The notes beneath the pieces are model-generated. The model saw nothing but the letters and a program-made list of their open reading frames with translations, was not told the origin of the DNA and made no database searches. From assembly GCF_020164475.1 (NCBI RefSeq), contig NZ_JAIQWX010000007.1:1-64000 (forward strand): a stretch of DNA of 64,000 nt, in the 5' to 3' direction. A program made the position numbers and the translations under genes. Of this stretch, positions 8,381 through 21,650 are shown piece after piece. Source of the stretch: Pseudomonas sp. REP124. GTDB taxonomy: Bacteria > Pseudomonadota > Gammaproteobacteria > Pseudomonadales > Pseudomonadaceae. The number at the start of each line of letters is the position of its first letter. Position 1 is the first letter of the stretch.

Positions 8381-9322
8381 ATGACTACGTACCTGAACCA
8401 TTTCGCCCAGAAGACTGATGCCCAGCCTGTCTCGCAAGCCCAGTCGGCCGAGTATCAGATCCCTTCGCGCTACGCCGTGCGGGTTGGCGATATCGACGTT
8501 ATGGTGATCAGCGACGGCGTCCTGCCGCTGCCGACCGAAACCATGTCCACCAACGCCGACCCGGAAGCGCGCAAGGCGTGGTTCAAGCAGATGTTCCTCG
8601 GCCCCGACGCCTTCGACTGGGCGCTGAATGTGCTGGTGGTGCGCAGCGGCGAGCAGATCATCCTGGTCGACGCGGGTCTGGGCGGTCAGTTCCCCGGCTT
8701 CCCGCGCGCCGGGCAGTTCCCGAAACGCCTGGCGGCGGCCGGTATCGATCTGGCGTCCGTCACTGACATCGTGATCACCCACATGCACATGGACCACATC
8801 GGCGGGCTGCTGGTGGACGACGTGAAAAATAAACTGAGCCCGGACGTGCGCATCCACGTGGCGCAAACCGAGGTCGACTTCTGGTCCGAACCCGACTTCA
8901 CCCACACCGACATGCCGGCACCGGTACCTGATGTGCTGCGGGCAACCGCCAATGCCTTCATCAAAGAGTTTTCCAGCAAGGTGCGCACCTTCGAAGACCA
9001 ACACGAAGTGGCGCCAGGCGTGGTCGCCAAGATGACCGGCGGCCACACCCCGGGGCACTGCGTGGTCTACGTGCAATCGGGCGGCGAAAAGCTGACCTTC
9101 GCCGGCGACGCCCTGTTCCCGGTCGCCTTCGAACACCCGGACTGGCACAACGGCTTCGAACATGACCCTGAAGAATCGGTACGCGTACGGGTCCGTCTGA
9201 TGCAAGAAGCGGCGGCGAGCGGTGAATTGTTTGTTGCAACGCACCTGCCCTTCCCGTCCGTTGGCCGGGTGGCGCTGGATGGTGATGCGTTTCGTTGGGT
9301 CGCGGCGTTCTGGGATTTCTAA
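8381..9322 (+). CDS. MBL-fold metallo-hydrolase
   Basis: I chose the ATG at MTTYLNHFAQ because an AGGAGA site lies 9 bases upstream; the frame is open to 8309 without such support. The 313-residue protein shows the metallo-beta-lactamase zinc motif THMHMDHIGG, the second histidine in MTGGHTPGH, the bridging aspartate in FAGDALFP and the last histidine in ATHLPFPS. The region DGVLPLPTETMSTNADP near residue 45 is typical of the AHL-lactonase-like/quorum-quenching-like sub-branch and of other soluble hydrolases. The real substrate cannot be assigned. There is no signal peptide, so it is cytoplasmic. It is a single-gene unit followed by a strong hairpin. Confidence 0.85.
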   Translation: MTTYLNHFAQKTDAQPVSQAQSAEYQIPSRYAVRVGDIDVMVISDGVLPLPTETMSTNADPEARKAWFKQMFLGPDAFDWALNVLVVRSGEQIILVDAGLGGQFPGFPRAGQFPKRLAAAGIDLASVTDIVITHMHMDHIGGLLVDDVKNKLSPDVRIHVAQTEVDFWSEPDFTHTDMPAPVPDVLRATANAFIKEFSSKVRTFEDQHEVAPGVVAKMTGGHTPGHCVVYVQSGGEKLTFAGDALFPVAFEHPDWHNGFEHDPEESVRVRVRLMQEAAASGELFVATHLPFPSVGRVALDGDAFRWVAAFWDF

Positions 9323-9349
9323 TCGTTAGCTGATGATTTAACAGGCGAT

Positions 9350-9376
9350 GTGCTGAGGGGGTTATCCCCTCAGCAC
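9350..9376 (+). terminator. hairpin downstream of MBL hydrolase
   Basis: A perfect 11-bp dyad (gtgctgagggg / cccctcagcac) with a 5-base loop lies 28 bp after the stop. No T-run follows, so termination may be inefficient or Rho-assisted. Confidence 0.6.
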
Positions 9377-9544
9377 TGATAGGTGCAAGGCACAACTTTC
9401 AAGTACTACATTTAGTTCAGTTTAGTAACTCAGACAAATAACCCTGAATTCCCGCCAAACCCTGTTTCCGCGTTTGACTGGCTACACGTTTTAAAAAACA
9501 ATCCTCGAACTTCCCCCAAACTTTGCCGCACAGGACTGTACGAC

Positions 9545-10060
9545 ATGAATTCGATTACAGGGACTTCCTTTAACCACAATGCAACTCATACAAGAGAGTT
9601 GCAGTTGAACATACCGACAGCACAACCGGTGAAAGCGGCCACCGAGCCAGCCACCGCACCAACGTCCATGCCGCCCCGGGAATCGGTCAAGGTCAACCTA
9701 TCGCTGGAAGGCCTGAAGGCCTCTGCTTCATCCTCGGACACCAAGGCTTCGCCGGCAAAGGACGACGCCAAAATGGTGGAAAAAATCCGCAAGCAGATGC
9801 AGGAACTCCAGGAAAAGATCCAGGAACAGCAGGCGCAGTTGCAAGCGGTGGAAGCCAACCGAAACCTGTCCCCCGAAGAAAAGGCGCAGCGCGTCAGTGC
9901 AATCAACCAGGTATTGGCCGGCCTCAACAGTTCGCTGGCAAGTGCAACCGCACAGTTGATGTTGGCACTTAAAGGAACACCGGAAATGAAAGGTGGCGAT
10001 GCGATACAGCCAATGCCTTTCGTTCGCCATGAAGAAACAGCGCCGCCAACTAACAGCTGA
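9545..10060 (+). CDS. FlxA-like coiled-coil protein, function unknown
   Basis: The 171-residue protein has a polar, Ala/Thr/Pro/Ser-rich first half without signal peptide. A strong heptad coiled coil follows at about residues 75-105 (KIRKQMQELQEKIQEQQAQLQ), then LSPEEKAQRVSAINQVLAGLNSSL, which resembles the FlxA-like family. E. coli FlxA is under flagellar sigma control, but no flagellar genes are present here, so the family name does not give a role. A 222-bp gap precedes the gene, so it has its own promoter. No neighbour suggests a partner. Confidence 0.55.
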   Translation: MNSITGTSFNHNATHTRELQLNIPTAQPVKAATEPATAPTSMPPRESVKVNLSLEGLKASASSSDTKASPAKDDAKMVEKIRKQMQELQEKIQEQQAQLQAVEANRNLSPEEKAQRVSAINQVLAGLNSSLASATAQLMLALKGTPEMKGGDAIQPMPFVRHEETAPPTNS

Positions 10061-10094
10061 ACTTCCCACCTATATTAATCGACACCCCTCCCCT

Positions 10095-10195
10095 CTGTAG
10101 GAACGAGCTTGCTCGCGATGGTGGTTAACGATAACGCGGGGCATCAGAATACCTGCGTTATCCGGAAGTTCATCGCGAGCAGGCTCGCTCCCACA
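10095..10195. repeat. REPIN
   Basis: An inverted REP pair (ctgtaggaacgagcttgctc and gagcaggctcgctcccaca) between the FlxA-like gene and the FixJ-type regulator. Confidence 0.8.
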
Positions 10196-10217
10196 ATGGG
10201 TTTGGGTACATTCGCGA

Positions 10218-10336
10218 ATTCGGGTCGGCTACCAGGCCGCCTTCGCGAGCAAGCCCGCTCCCACAGTGGTCAGGTGTTCATCCGTGAAATCGGGTCGGCT
10301 TCAAGGCCGCCTTCGCGGGCAAGCCTTGCTCCTACA
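10218..10336. repeat. two direct REP copies with 70-bp period
   Basis: The unit beginning aattcgggtcggct and ending in a single REP (10218-10266) recurs at 10288-10336 with a few changes. Same-orientation REPs like these come from tandem duplication rather than from a REPIN hairpin. Confidence 0.75.
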
Positions 10337-10348
10337 GAGGAATGTTGG

Positions 10349-10984
10349 CTATGCCCTTTCCAAGGCCTCAGCCATCCGCACCAAATCCGCGAAGGATTTG
10401 GCATGCATCTTCTTCATGGCATGAGAACGATGAATCTTGATCGTAATTTCACTCAGATTCATCTGCCCCGCGATCTGCTTGTTCATCAGCCCCTTGACCG
10501 CCAGCGCCATGACCTCCTTTTCACGGGGAGTCAGGGACTGGTAGTCGGCATGCAGATTGGAAGTCTGCTGCTCCACCTCGCGACGTTTGATATCGCTCTG
10601 CAGCGCGGCAGATACCGCATCCAGCAGATCCTGTTCACGAAAGGGCTTGGCCAGGAAATCCACGGCACCGGCTTTCATCGCCTTGACCGACATCTCGATG
10701 TCGCCATGGCCGGTGATGAAAATGACGGGAATGCTGGAATGCGAATCGACCAGCTGACGCTGAAAGTCCAGGCCACTGCTGCCCTGCAGGCGCACATCCA
10801 GCACCAGACAGCTGGCACCGTCGGTTTTGGAACGCTGAAGAAATTCCGCCGTCGAGGCAAAGGTTTCGACCCGCATACCGGCCGAGCGCAACAGGTTGCT
10901 GAGCGCATCGCGAATGGAGGCATCATCGTCCACCACGTAAACAATGGAAGCATTGTTTTGCGACTCATTGAACGGAGCATTCAT
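10349..10984 (-). CDS. FixJ/NarL-type response regulator
   Basis: Starting at the ATG for MNAPFNESQ (GAAGAG site upstream) gives 211 residues. An alternative GTG 9 bases earlier would sit on top of that site. The receiver domain covers about 10-125: YVVDDDASIRD acidic pocket, phospho-acceptor in LVLDVRLQGSSG, FITGHGD and the AKPF lysine. A LuxR/GerE helix-turn-helix occupies about 145-205 (LTPREKEVMALAVKGLMNKQIAGQM). The gene follows the giant sensor kinase by 48 bp on the same strand, so it is the likely output of that kinase. Targets are unknown. Confidence 0.9.
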   Translation of the reverse strand: MNAPFNESQNNASIVYVVDDDASIRDALSNLLRSAGMRVETFASTAEFLQRSKTDGASCLVLDVRLQGSSGLDFQRQLVDSHSSIPVIFITGHGDIEMSVKAMKAGAVDFLAKPFREQDLLDAVSAALQSDIKRREVEQQTSNLHADYQSLTPREKEVMALAVKGLMNKQIAGQMNLSEITIKIHRSHAMKKMHAKSFADLVRMAEALERA

Positions 10985-11032
10985 GCACGACACTCTTCAA
11001 CAAAGGGTGGAAAAAAGTGTAGCACAGTGCCT

Positions 11033-16513
<5,481 letters not shown>

Positions 16514-16725
16514 CTGAATTGGAAAAAACCAGTCAGTTGCGCCACAACACTGTAGCAGGCCGGGGAACAGCGCCCCCTGCCGTCTGATCAATCACCAAAG
16601 ATGGCATTGAATGAGGTCTGCTACATCAACACATAGATCTTAGCGACCTATACCTAGATATGATTTTTCCTCGACAAAGACCGCGTATGGTGTAGGGACA
16701 CCGGGCGCAGTAACGAGCAAATTCA

Positions 16726-17118
16726 ATGACGCAAGACACTCAAACACGCACTGCAGCGAACATTGCAGTTGTGGATGATGACGATTCGGTTCGCGGAGCC
16801 CTGGAAAGCCTGTTGCGCTCCAGCGGCTACAAGACCCGGACCTATTGCAGCGCGCTGGAGTTTCTCGGCGCCAACGCCTTGGCTGAAACCGATTGCCTGG
16901 TGTCCGATATCCAGATGCCGGGCATGAGTGGTGTGGAGATGTTCGAGCAACTGATTGCGACAGGCATTCACATCCCCACGATATTGATCACCGCCTACCC
17001 CGCCGCCGCCCCGCCCCCGAGCGCTCACTCACCGGAACTGATCGCCTGCCTGCCCAAACCCTGCGACGCCGACAAGCTGTTGAATTGCATTGAGGCTGCG
17101 CTTTCCCGGCGTCATTGA
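16726..17118 (+). CDS. stand-alone receiver (FixJ-type) protein
   Basis: The 130-residue protein is a single CheY-like receiver: IAVVDDDDSVRGALE acidic pair, phospho-acceptor in LVSDIQMPGMSG, ITAYPAAAPPP in place of the usual switch Thr/Ser segment, and CLPKP with the conserved lysine. It has no DNA-binding domain. It is divergent from the giant hybrid kinase (212 bp apart), which makes it a plausible phospho-acceptor or sink for that kinase, competing with the FixJ-type regulator. The proline-rich loop after ITAYP is unusual. Confidence 0.88.
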   Translation: MTQDTQTRTAANIAVVDDDDSVRGALESLLRSSGYKTRTYCSALEFLGANALAETDCLVSDIQMPGMSGVEMFEQLIATGIHIPTILITAYPAAAPPPSAHSPELIACLPKPCDADKLLNCIEAALSRRH

Positions 17119-17150
17119 TCGCCGGGACTGAGCTTATCCCTGCCCACAGG

Positions 17151-17418
17151 TTCCGCGGTTCAACGCCAAAATTGTGAACGACACAAACCCCTGTGGGAGC
17201 GTGGCTTGCCCGCGAAGGCGTCAGACCAGCCACCACAGATGTTGAATGTGCCGGCCTCTTCGCGAGCAAGCCCGCTCCCACAAGTTCCGCGGTTCACCGC
17301 CAAAATTGTGAACGACGCAAACCCCTGTGGGAGCGGGCTTGCCCGCGAAGGCGTCAGGCCGGCCACCACAGATATTGGATGTGCCGGCCTCTTCGCGGGC
17401 AAGCCCGCTCCCACAGGT
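17151..17418. repeat. tandemly duplicated REPIN, period 134 bp
   Basis: Two nearly identical units begin ttccgcggttca-cgccaaaa at 17151 and 17285. Each contains an inverted REP pair plus flanking sequence. They fill the 312-bp gap between the receiver gene and the YcaO gene, and I see no gene or clear promoter in it. Confidence 0.9.
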
Positions 17419-17430
17419 TTGGAGGTTTGG

Positions 17431-19626
17431 TCAGCGGGTCAGATTGGCCCGGGCGCTGTGCAGCTTTTTGTAGCTGTCGATCAGGCGCAAATGGCGGTCC
17501 AGGCCTTCGAGTTTCATGCTGGTCGGAGTCAGGCCGTAGAAGCGGACGCTGCTGTTGACCGAGCCGATGGCGGCGTCCATGCGCTCGTTGCCGAACATCC
17601 GGCGGAAGTTGGCTTCGTAATCCTCCAGTTCCAGATCCTCGTCCAGTTCCATCTCCAGCACCGCATTCACCGCCTGGTAGAACAACCCACGCTCGACCGT
17701 GTTGTCGTTGTACTGCAGGAAGGTCTCGACCGCCTCTTTTGCCTCTTCAAACTGCTGCAACGCCAGGTAAATCAGCGCCTTCAACTCAAGAATCGTCAGC
17801 TGCCCCCAGGCCGTGTTGTCGTCGAACTCGATGCCGATCAGCGTGGTGATGTCGGTGTAGTCGTCCAGCTCGCTCTCCACCAGACGCTCCACCAGATCCT
17901 TCAACCCGGCTTCGTCCAGGCGATGCAGGTTGAGGATGTCTTCGCGGAAGAACAGCGCCTTGTTGGTGTTGTCCCAGATCAGGTCGTCGACCGGATAGAT
18001 CTCCGAATAATCCGGCACCAGGATGCGGCAGGCCGTGGCACCGATGTGCTCGTAGACCGCCATGTACGATTCCTTGCCCATGTTTTCCAGAATGCCGAAT
18101 AAGGTGGCGGCTTCCTGGGCGTTGGAGTCTTCGCCCTGGCCCGAGAAGTCCCACTCGACGAACTCGTATTCAGGCTTGGCACTGAAGAAGCGCCACGACA
18201 CCACACCGCTGGAATCGATGAAGTGCTCGACGAAGTTGTTCGGCTCGGTCACCGCGTGGCCTTCGAAAGTCGGCTGCGGCAGGTCGTTCAAGCCTTCGAA
18301 ACTGCGGCCCTGCAGCAGTTCGGTCAGGCTGCGCTCCAGCGCCACTTCCAGACTCGGGTGTGCGCCGAACGAGGCGAATACGCCGCCGGTGCGCGGGTTC
18401 ATCAAGGTCACGCACATCACCGGGAACTCGCCGCCCAGCGACGCATCCTTGACCAGCACCGGGAAGCCCTGGGCTTCAAGGCCCTCGATACCAGCGACAA
18501 TACTCGGGTACTTCGCCAGCACTTCGGCCGGCACGTCCGGGAGTGCGAATTCACCTTCGATGATTTCGCGCTTCACCGCCCGCTCGAAGATCTCCGACAG
18601 GCACTGCACCTGGGCTTCGGCCAGGGTGTTGCCGGCACTCATGCCGTTGCTCAGGTAGAGGTTTTCGATCAGGTTGGACGGGAAGTACACCACCTCGCCG
18701 TCGGACTGGCGCACGAACGGCAGCGAAACGATGCCGCGGGATTCATTGCCGGAGTTGGTGTCGAACAGGTGAGAACCGCGCAGCTCGCCATCGCGGTTGT
18801 AGATCTTCAGGCAGTACGCGTCGAGGATTTCCTTGGGCAGCTCGTCCTTGCGCCCAGGCTGGAACCAGCGCTCGTCCGGGTAATGCACGAACGGCGCGTT
18901 GGCGATGTCTTCGCCCCAGAACTGGTCGTTGTAGAAGAAGTTGCAGTTCAGACGCTCGATGAACTCGCCCAGCGCCGAAGCCAGCGCGCTTTCCTTGGTC
19001 GAGCCCTTGCCGTTGGTGAAGCACATCGGCGAATGGGCATCGCGGATATGCAGCGACCAGACGTTGGGCACGATATTGCGCCAGGAAGCGATTTCGATCT
19101 TCATGCCAAGGTCGGCGAGGATACCCGACATGTTGGCGATGGTCTGCTCCAGCGGCAGGTCCTTGCCGACGATGTAGGTGCCACCTTCGGACGTCGAGTT
19201 CGGCATCAGCAACGCCTGGGCGTCGGCGTCGAGGTTTTCCACCTCTTCGATCACGAACTCCGGACCGGCCTGCACCACCTTCTTCACGGTGCAGCGGTCG
19301 ATGGAACGCAGGATGCCCTGACGGTCCTTGTCGGAGATATCGGCCGGCAGCTCGACCTGGATCTTGAAGATCTGGTTGTAGCGGTTTTCCGGGTCGACGA
19401 TGTTGTTCTGCGACAGGCGAATATTGTCGGTTGGGATGTTGCGGGTCTCGCAGTACAACTTCACGAAATAGGCGGCACACAACGCCGAGGAAGCCAGGAA
19501 GTAATCGAACGGCCCCGGCGCCGAGCCATCGCCCTTGTAGCGGATGGGCTGATCGGCGATCACCGTGAAGTCGTCGAACTTGGCTTCAAGTCGAAGGTTG
19601 TCGAGAAAGTTGACCTTGATTTCCAT
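17431..19626 (-). CDS. OsmC-YcaO fusion protein
   Basis: The 731-residue protein combines an OsmC-like domain (about 1-140; segment YFLASSALCAAYFVKLYCETR quoted in part as LASSALCAAYFVKLYC) with a YcaO ATP-dependent cyclodehydratase-fold domain (about 180-560; VWSLHIRD, KGSTKESALASALGEFIER, CLSEIFERAVKREI). A C-terminal helical TPR-like tail (about 600-720) follows. In E. coli YcaO is reported to help RimO in beta-methylthiolation of ribosomal protein S12; other YcaO proteins make peptide azolines, amidines or thioamides. No precursor peptide or maturation genes lie nearby, so a housekeeping role is more likely than natural-product synthesis. Single-gene unit. Confidence 0.88.
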   Translation of the reverse strand: MEIKVNFLDNLRLEAKFDDFTVIADQPIRYKGDGSAPGPFDYFLASSALCAAYFVKLYCETRNIPTDNIRLSQNNIVDPENRYNQIFKIQVELPADISDKDRQGILRSIDRCTVKKVVQAGPEFVIEEVENLDADAQALLMPNSTSEGGTYIVGKDLPLEQTIANMSGILADLGMKIEIASWRNIVPNVWSLHIRDAHSPMCFTNGKGSTKESALASALGEFIERLNCNFFYNDQFWGEDIANAPFVHYPDERWFQPGRKDELPKEILDAYCLKIYNRDGELRGSHLFDTNSGNESRGIVSLPFVRQSDGEVVYFPSNLIENLYLSNGMSAGNTLAEAQVQCLSEIFERAVKREIIEGEFALPDVPAEVLAKYPSIVAGIEGLEAQGFPVLVKDASLGGEFPVMCVTLMNPRTGGVFASFGAHPSLEVALERSLTELLQGRSFEGLNDLPQPTFEGHAVTEPNNFVEHFIDSSGVVSWRFFSAKPEYEFVEWDFSGQGEDSNAQEAATLFGILENMGKESYMAVYEHIGATACRILVPDYSEIYPVDDLIWDNTNKALFFREDILNLHRLDEAGLKDLVERLVESELDDYTDITTLIGIEFDDNTAWGQLTILELKALIYLALQQFEEAKEAVETFLQYNDNTVERGLFYQAVNAVLEMELDEDLELEDYEANFRRMFGNERMDAAIGSVNSSVRFYGLTPTSMKLEGLDRHLRLIDSYKKLHSARANLTR

Positions 19627-19737
19627 GGGGGAACACCAGAATAGCGAGCTAAGCGAAATTGGCCGCCATTATCCGGTTTTTCAGCGGCAAGTCTCGTGCT
19701 TTTCCTCGGCGGCCGCTGACCGGTTCCACGGGACTTG

Positions 19738-19763
19738 CCCTGCGCGGGGCTGCCCGCGCAGGG
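19738..19763 (-). terminator. hairpin downstream of DUF3313 lipoprotein gene
   Basis: A 9-bp dyad (ccctgcgcg / cgcgcaggg) with an 8-base loop lies 11 bp beyond the minus-strand stop. No T-run is present. Confidence 0.5.
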
Positions 19764-19773
19764 TTGAAGCTGC

Positions 19774-20445
19774 CTATTTGCGAATCGCGGTATAGGACTC
19801 GCGCAAGTCACTGGCCCAACCGTCGAGCACCACCTTGACGTCATCCGGGGTCAGGACCTGCTTGTCATCGTCCAGCGCCAGGCCTGTGCCCATACGCACA
19901 ACCTCGGCCACCACTTCCCCCGTCGCACCGTCTTCGAAAGACACTTCGGTGGCGATTTCGCTGTCCTGGTCGCGGATACCGGTGGCCGTGCTCACCCCCG
20001 CCGCGACCAGCGTCACCGGCAGCCATTCATAGAACTTCAGACCCTGGGGACTGGCTGCCACCCGGGTAATCGCGGGCCTGACGATCAGGGTGTCGGAATC
20101 CGGTTTGGTGACCAGAGGCAGCATCTTGCTCAGCTCGGATCGCAAGGCCGCATCGTAGTAGTCGGTCACCCCGGACAGCGTGCTCAGGGGAATCCGCTCG
20201 GTCGGCTCAGGGCCCGGGTAGAACTGGCTCGGCGCCAGATAGACCGTGGTGTAGCGGCCGCGCTTCACTGCGGGGCTGACCCAGCTCAACACGGTCTGGC
20301 CGGACGGCGCCTTGTGCTCCGACAACAGGCTGTAGTCATACAGAAAGCCGGTATACATTTCAGGGGTGACTTTTTTGCTGCTGCAGGCCGACAGGGTCAG
20401 GGTGGCCGCGAACAACAGCGACAGCGAGCGAAGGGTTCTGATCAT
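19774..20445 (-). CDS. DUF3313-type lipoprotein
   Basis: The 223-residue protein has a lipoprotein signal peptide with lipobox LSAC at residues 18-21, so it is probably attached to the outer membrane (Ser-Ser-Lys after the Cys does not suggest inner-membrane retention). The body contains TTVYLAPSQFYPG, DYYDAALRSEL, PAITRVA and VLDGWASDLRE, as in DUF3313 proteins of unknown function. It follows the small unknown gene by 12 bp, and both are divergent from an OmpR-type two-component system that could regulate them. Confidence 0.75.
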   Translation of the reverse strand: MIRTLRSLSLLFAATLTLSACSSKKVTPEMYTGFLYDYSLLSEHKAPSGQTVLSWVSPAVKRGRYTTVYLAPSQFYPGPEPTERIPLSTLSGVTDYYDAALRSELSKMLPLVTKPDSDTLIVRPAITRVAASPQGLKFYEWLPVTLVAAGVSTATGIRDQDSEIATEVSFEDGATGEVVAEVVRMGTGLALDDDKQVLTPDDVKVVLDGWASDLRESYTAIRK

Positions 20446-20457
20446 GGTGATTCCTTA

Positions 20458-20775
20458 TCAGGCGTGGACGTGAAATTGGGCGTGAGGGGCGTCTTCCGAA
20501 CACTCGATGCGCAACTGGCCATGGGTCATGATCCAGTGGATGAACTCGGTGGTCGGGATGGAGTGGATGTATTCCACCCAGTGGGAGCCTTCCGGGCTGT
20601 AGCGCTCGAAGTAACGGCGCATGACGATCTGGCTCTGATCGCTGGCCAGCCCCAGGCACGTCTCCTGGAACAGGATCGACTTGTCGCCCCCGGGCAATGC
20701 GGTACGTTGAGTGAGGATCAGGGGACGCTCGGTGTTGCGCCCCGCAGCGGTCGGAATGCCGTTTAAAACCTTCAT
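20458..20775 (-). CDS. hypothetical protein, 105 residues
   Basis: I do not recognise this protein. The start is set at MKVLNGIPTAAG because GGAGG lies 5-9 bases upstream; the frame extends 5 codons further without support. It has no signal peptide or membrane segment. The C-terminus is histidine-rich (HAQFHVHA). The segment RRYFERYSPEGSHWVEYIHSIPTTEFIHW is aromatic and compact (quoted in parts: YFERYSPEGSHW). It is the first gene of a two-gene unit with the DUF3313 lipoprotein. Confidence 0.7.
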   Translation of the reverse strand: MKVLNGIPTAAGRNTERPLILTQRTALPGGDKSILFQETCLGLASDQSQIVMRRYFERYSPEGSHWVEYIHSIPTTEFIHWIMTHGQLRIECSEDAPHAQFHVHA

Positions 20776-20939
20776 GAATACCTCCGTCAATGGAATGCCG
20801 GCAGGGTGAAGGAAGGTTTTTGCCTGAGGATGTCCGCTTGATGTCTGTGTTGCAGGAATGTTGCTCGATTGAAATATATGACCCGGGCATCGAAATGGTT
20901 TTAGATGCCCTCCTTTTTTGAGCCCTGGACCCGGTAACC

Positions 20940-21650
20940 GTGAGCAGACTGCTGATCGTCGACGACGATATGGAAATTCTGTCCCTGCTGAAGAAGTTCT
21001 TCGTTCAGCACGCCTATGAGGTGGAGGTGGCGCCTCACGGCGAGGCCATGTGGGCGGCGATCGCGCAGAACCGGCCGGACACCATCATCCTCGACGTGAT
21101 GCTGCCCGGCGAAAGCGGCCTGAGCCTGTGCCAGAAAGTGCGGGCGCAGACCGGGATCCCGATCATCATGCTGACCGCCATGGCCGAGCTGAGCGATCGC
21201 ATCGTCGGCCTGGAACTGGGGGCCGACGACTACCTGACCAAACCCTTCGCGCCCCAGGAACTGCTGGCCCGGGTCCGCGCCCTGCAACGTCGCGCCGGTG
21301 AACAGAAAAGCCCGGTCGGCGAGCCATCGCGGCCGGTCAGCAGCTTTGCCGGCTGGCACCTGGATATCACCTGCCGCGAGTTGCGCTCCCCCGACAACGT
21401 GATGATTCCGCTGTCCGGTGGCGAATTCGACCTGCTGGTGGTGTTCCTCGAAAATCCCCAACGCATCCTCACCCGCGAGCAACTGATCGACCTGACCCAC
21501 GGCCAGGGCCACGACGCCTTCGATCGCAGCATCGATGTGCAGGTCAGCCGACTGCGACGCAAAATCGAACCGGACAGCAAGCGCCCGGACCTGATCCGTA
21601 CCGTGCGCAACGGAGGTTATATGTTCACCGCCAAGGTCACTCGCTCGTGA
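20940..21650 (+). CDS. OmpR/PhoB-family response regulator
   Basis: The 236-residue protein starts at GTG. The receiver occupies 1-120 (LLIVDDDMEI, phospho-acceptor Asp in IILDVMLPGESG, MLTAMAE, TKPFAPQEL). A winged-helix Trans_reg_C domain covers about 135-232 (LSGGEFDLLVVFLENPQRILTREQL quoted in part as GGEFDLLVVFLENP; SIDVQVSRLRRKIE; IRTVRNGGYMF). Its stop overlaps the GTG of the histidine kinase (GTGA), so the two are coupled. It is divergent from the 105-residue protein/DUF3313 lipoprotein pair, which are candidate targets along with autoregulation. Confidence 0.93.
   Translation: MSRLLIVDDDMEILSLLKKFFVQHAYEVEVAPHGEAMWAAIAQNRPDTIILDVMLPGESGLSLCQKVRAQTGIPIIMLTAMAELSDRIVGLELGADDYLTKPFAPQELLARVRALQRRAGEQKSPVGEPSRPVSSFAGWHLDITCRELRSPDNVMIPLSGGEFDLLVVFLENPQRILTREQLIDLTHGQGHDAFDRSIDVQVSRLRRKIEPDSKRPDLIRTVRNGGYMFTAKVTRS

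Noticed and set aside
8381-9322. AHL lactonase assignment of the MBL protein
   Set aside because: The HxHxDH signature is shared by many hydrolases; no luxI/luxR-type genes are near, so a specific name is not justified.
16514-16591. Longer start for the giant kinase
   Set aside because: The added residues (RRQGALFPGLLQ...) have no domain similarity and no ribosome site. The start at 16513 or 16501 fits better, but this is not certain.
17151-17418. CRISPR array at the duplicated REPINs
   Set aside because: The 134-bp unit is a REPIN with flanks, present twice; no short direct repeats with unique spacers.
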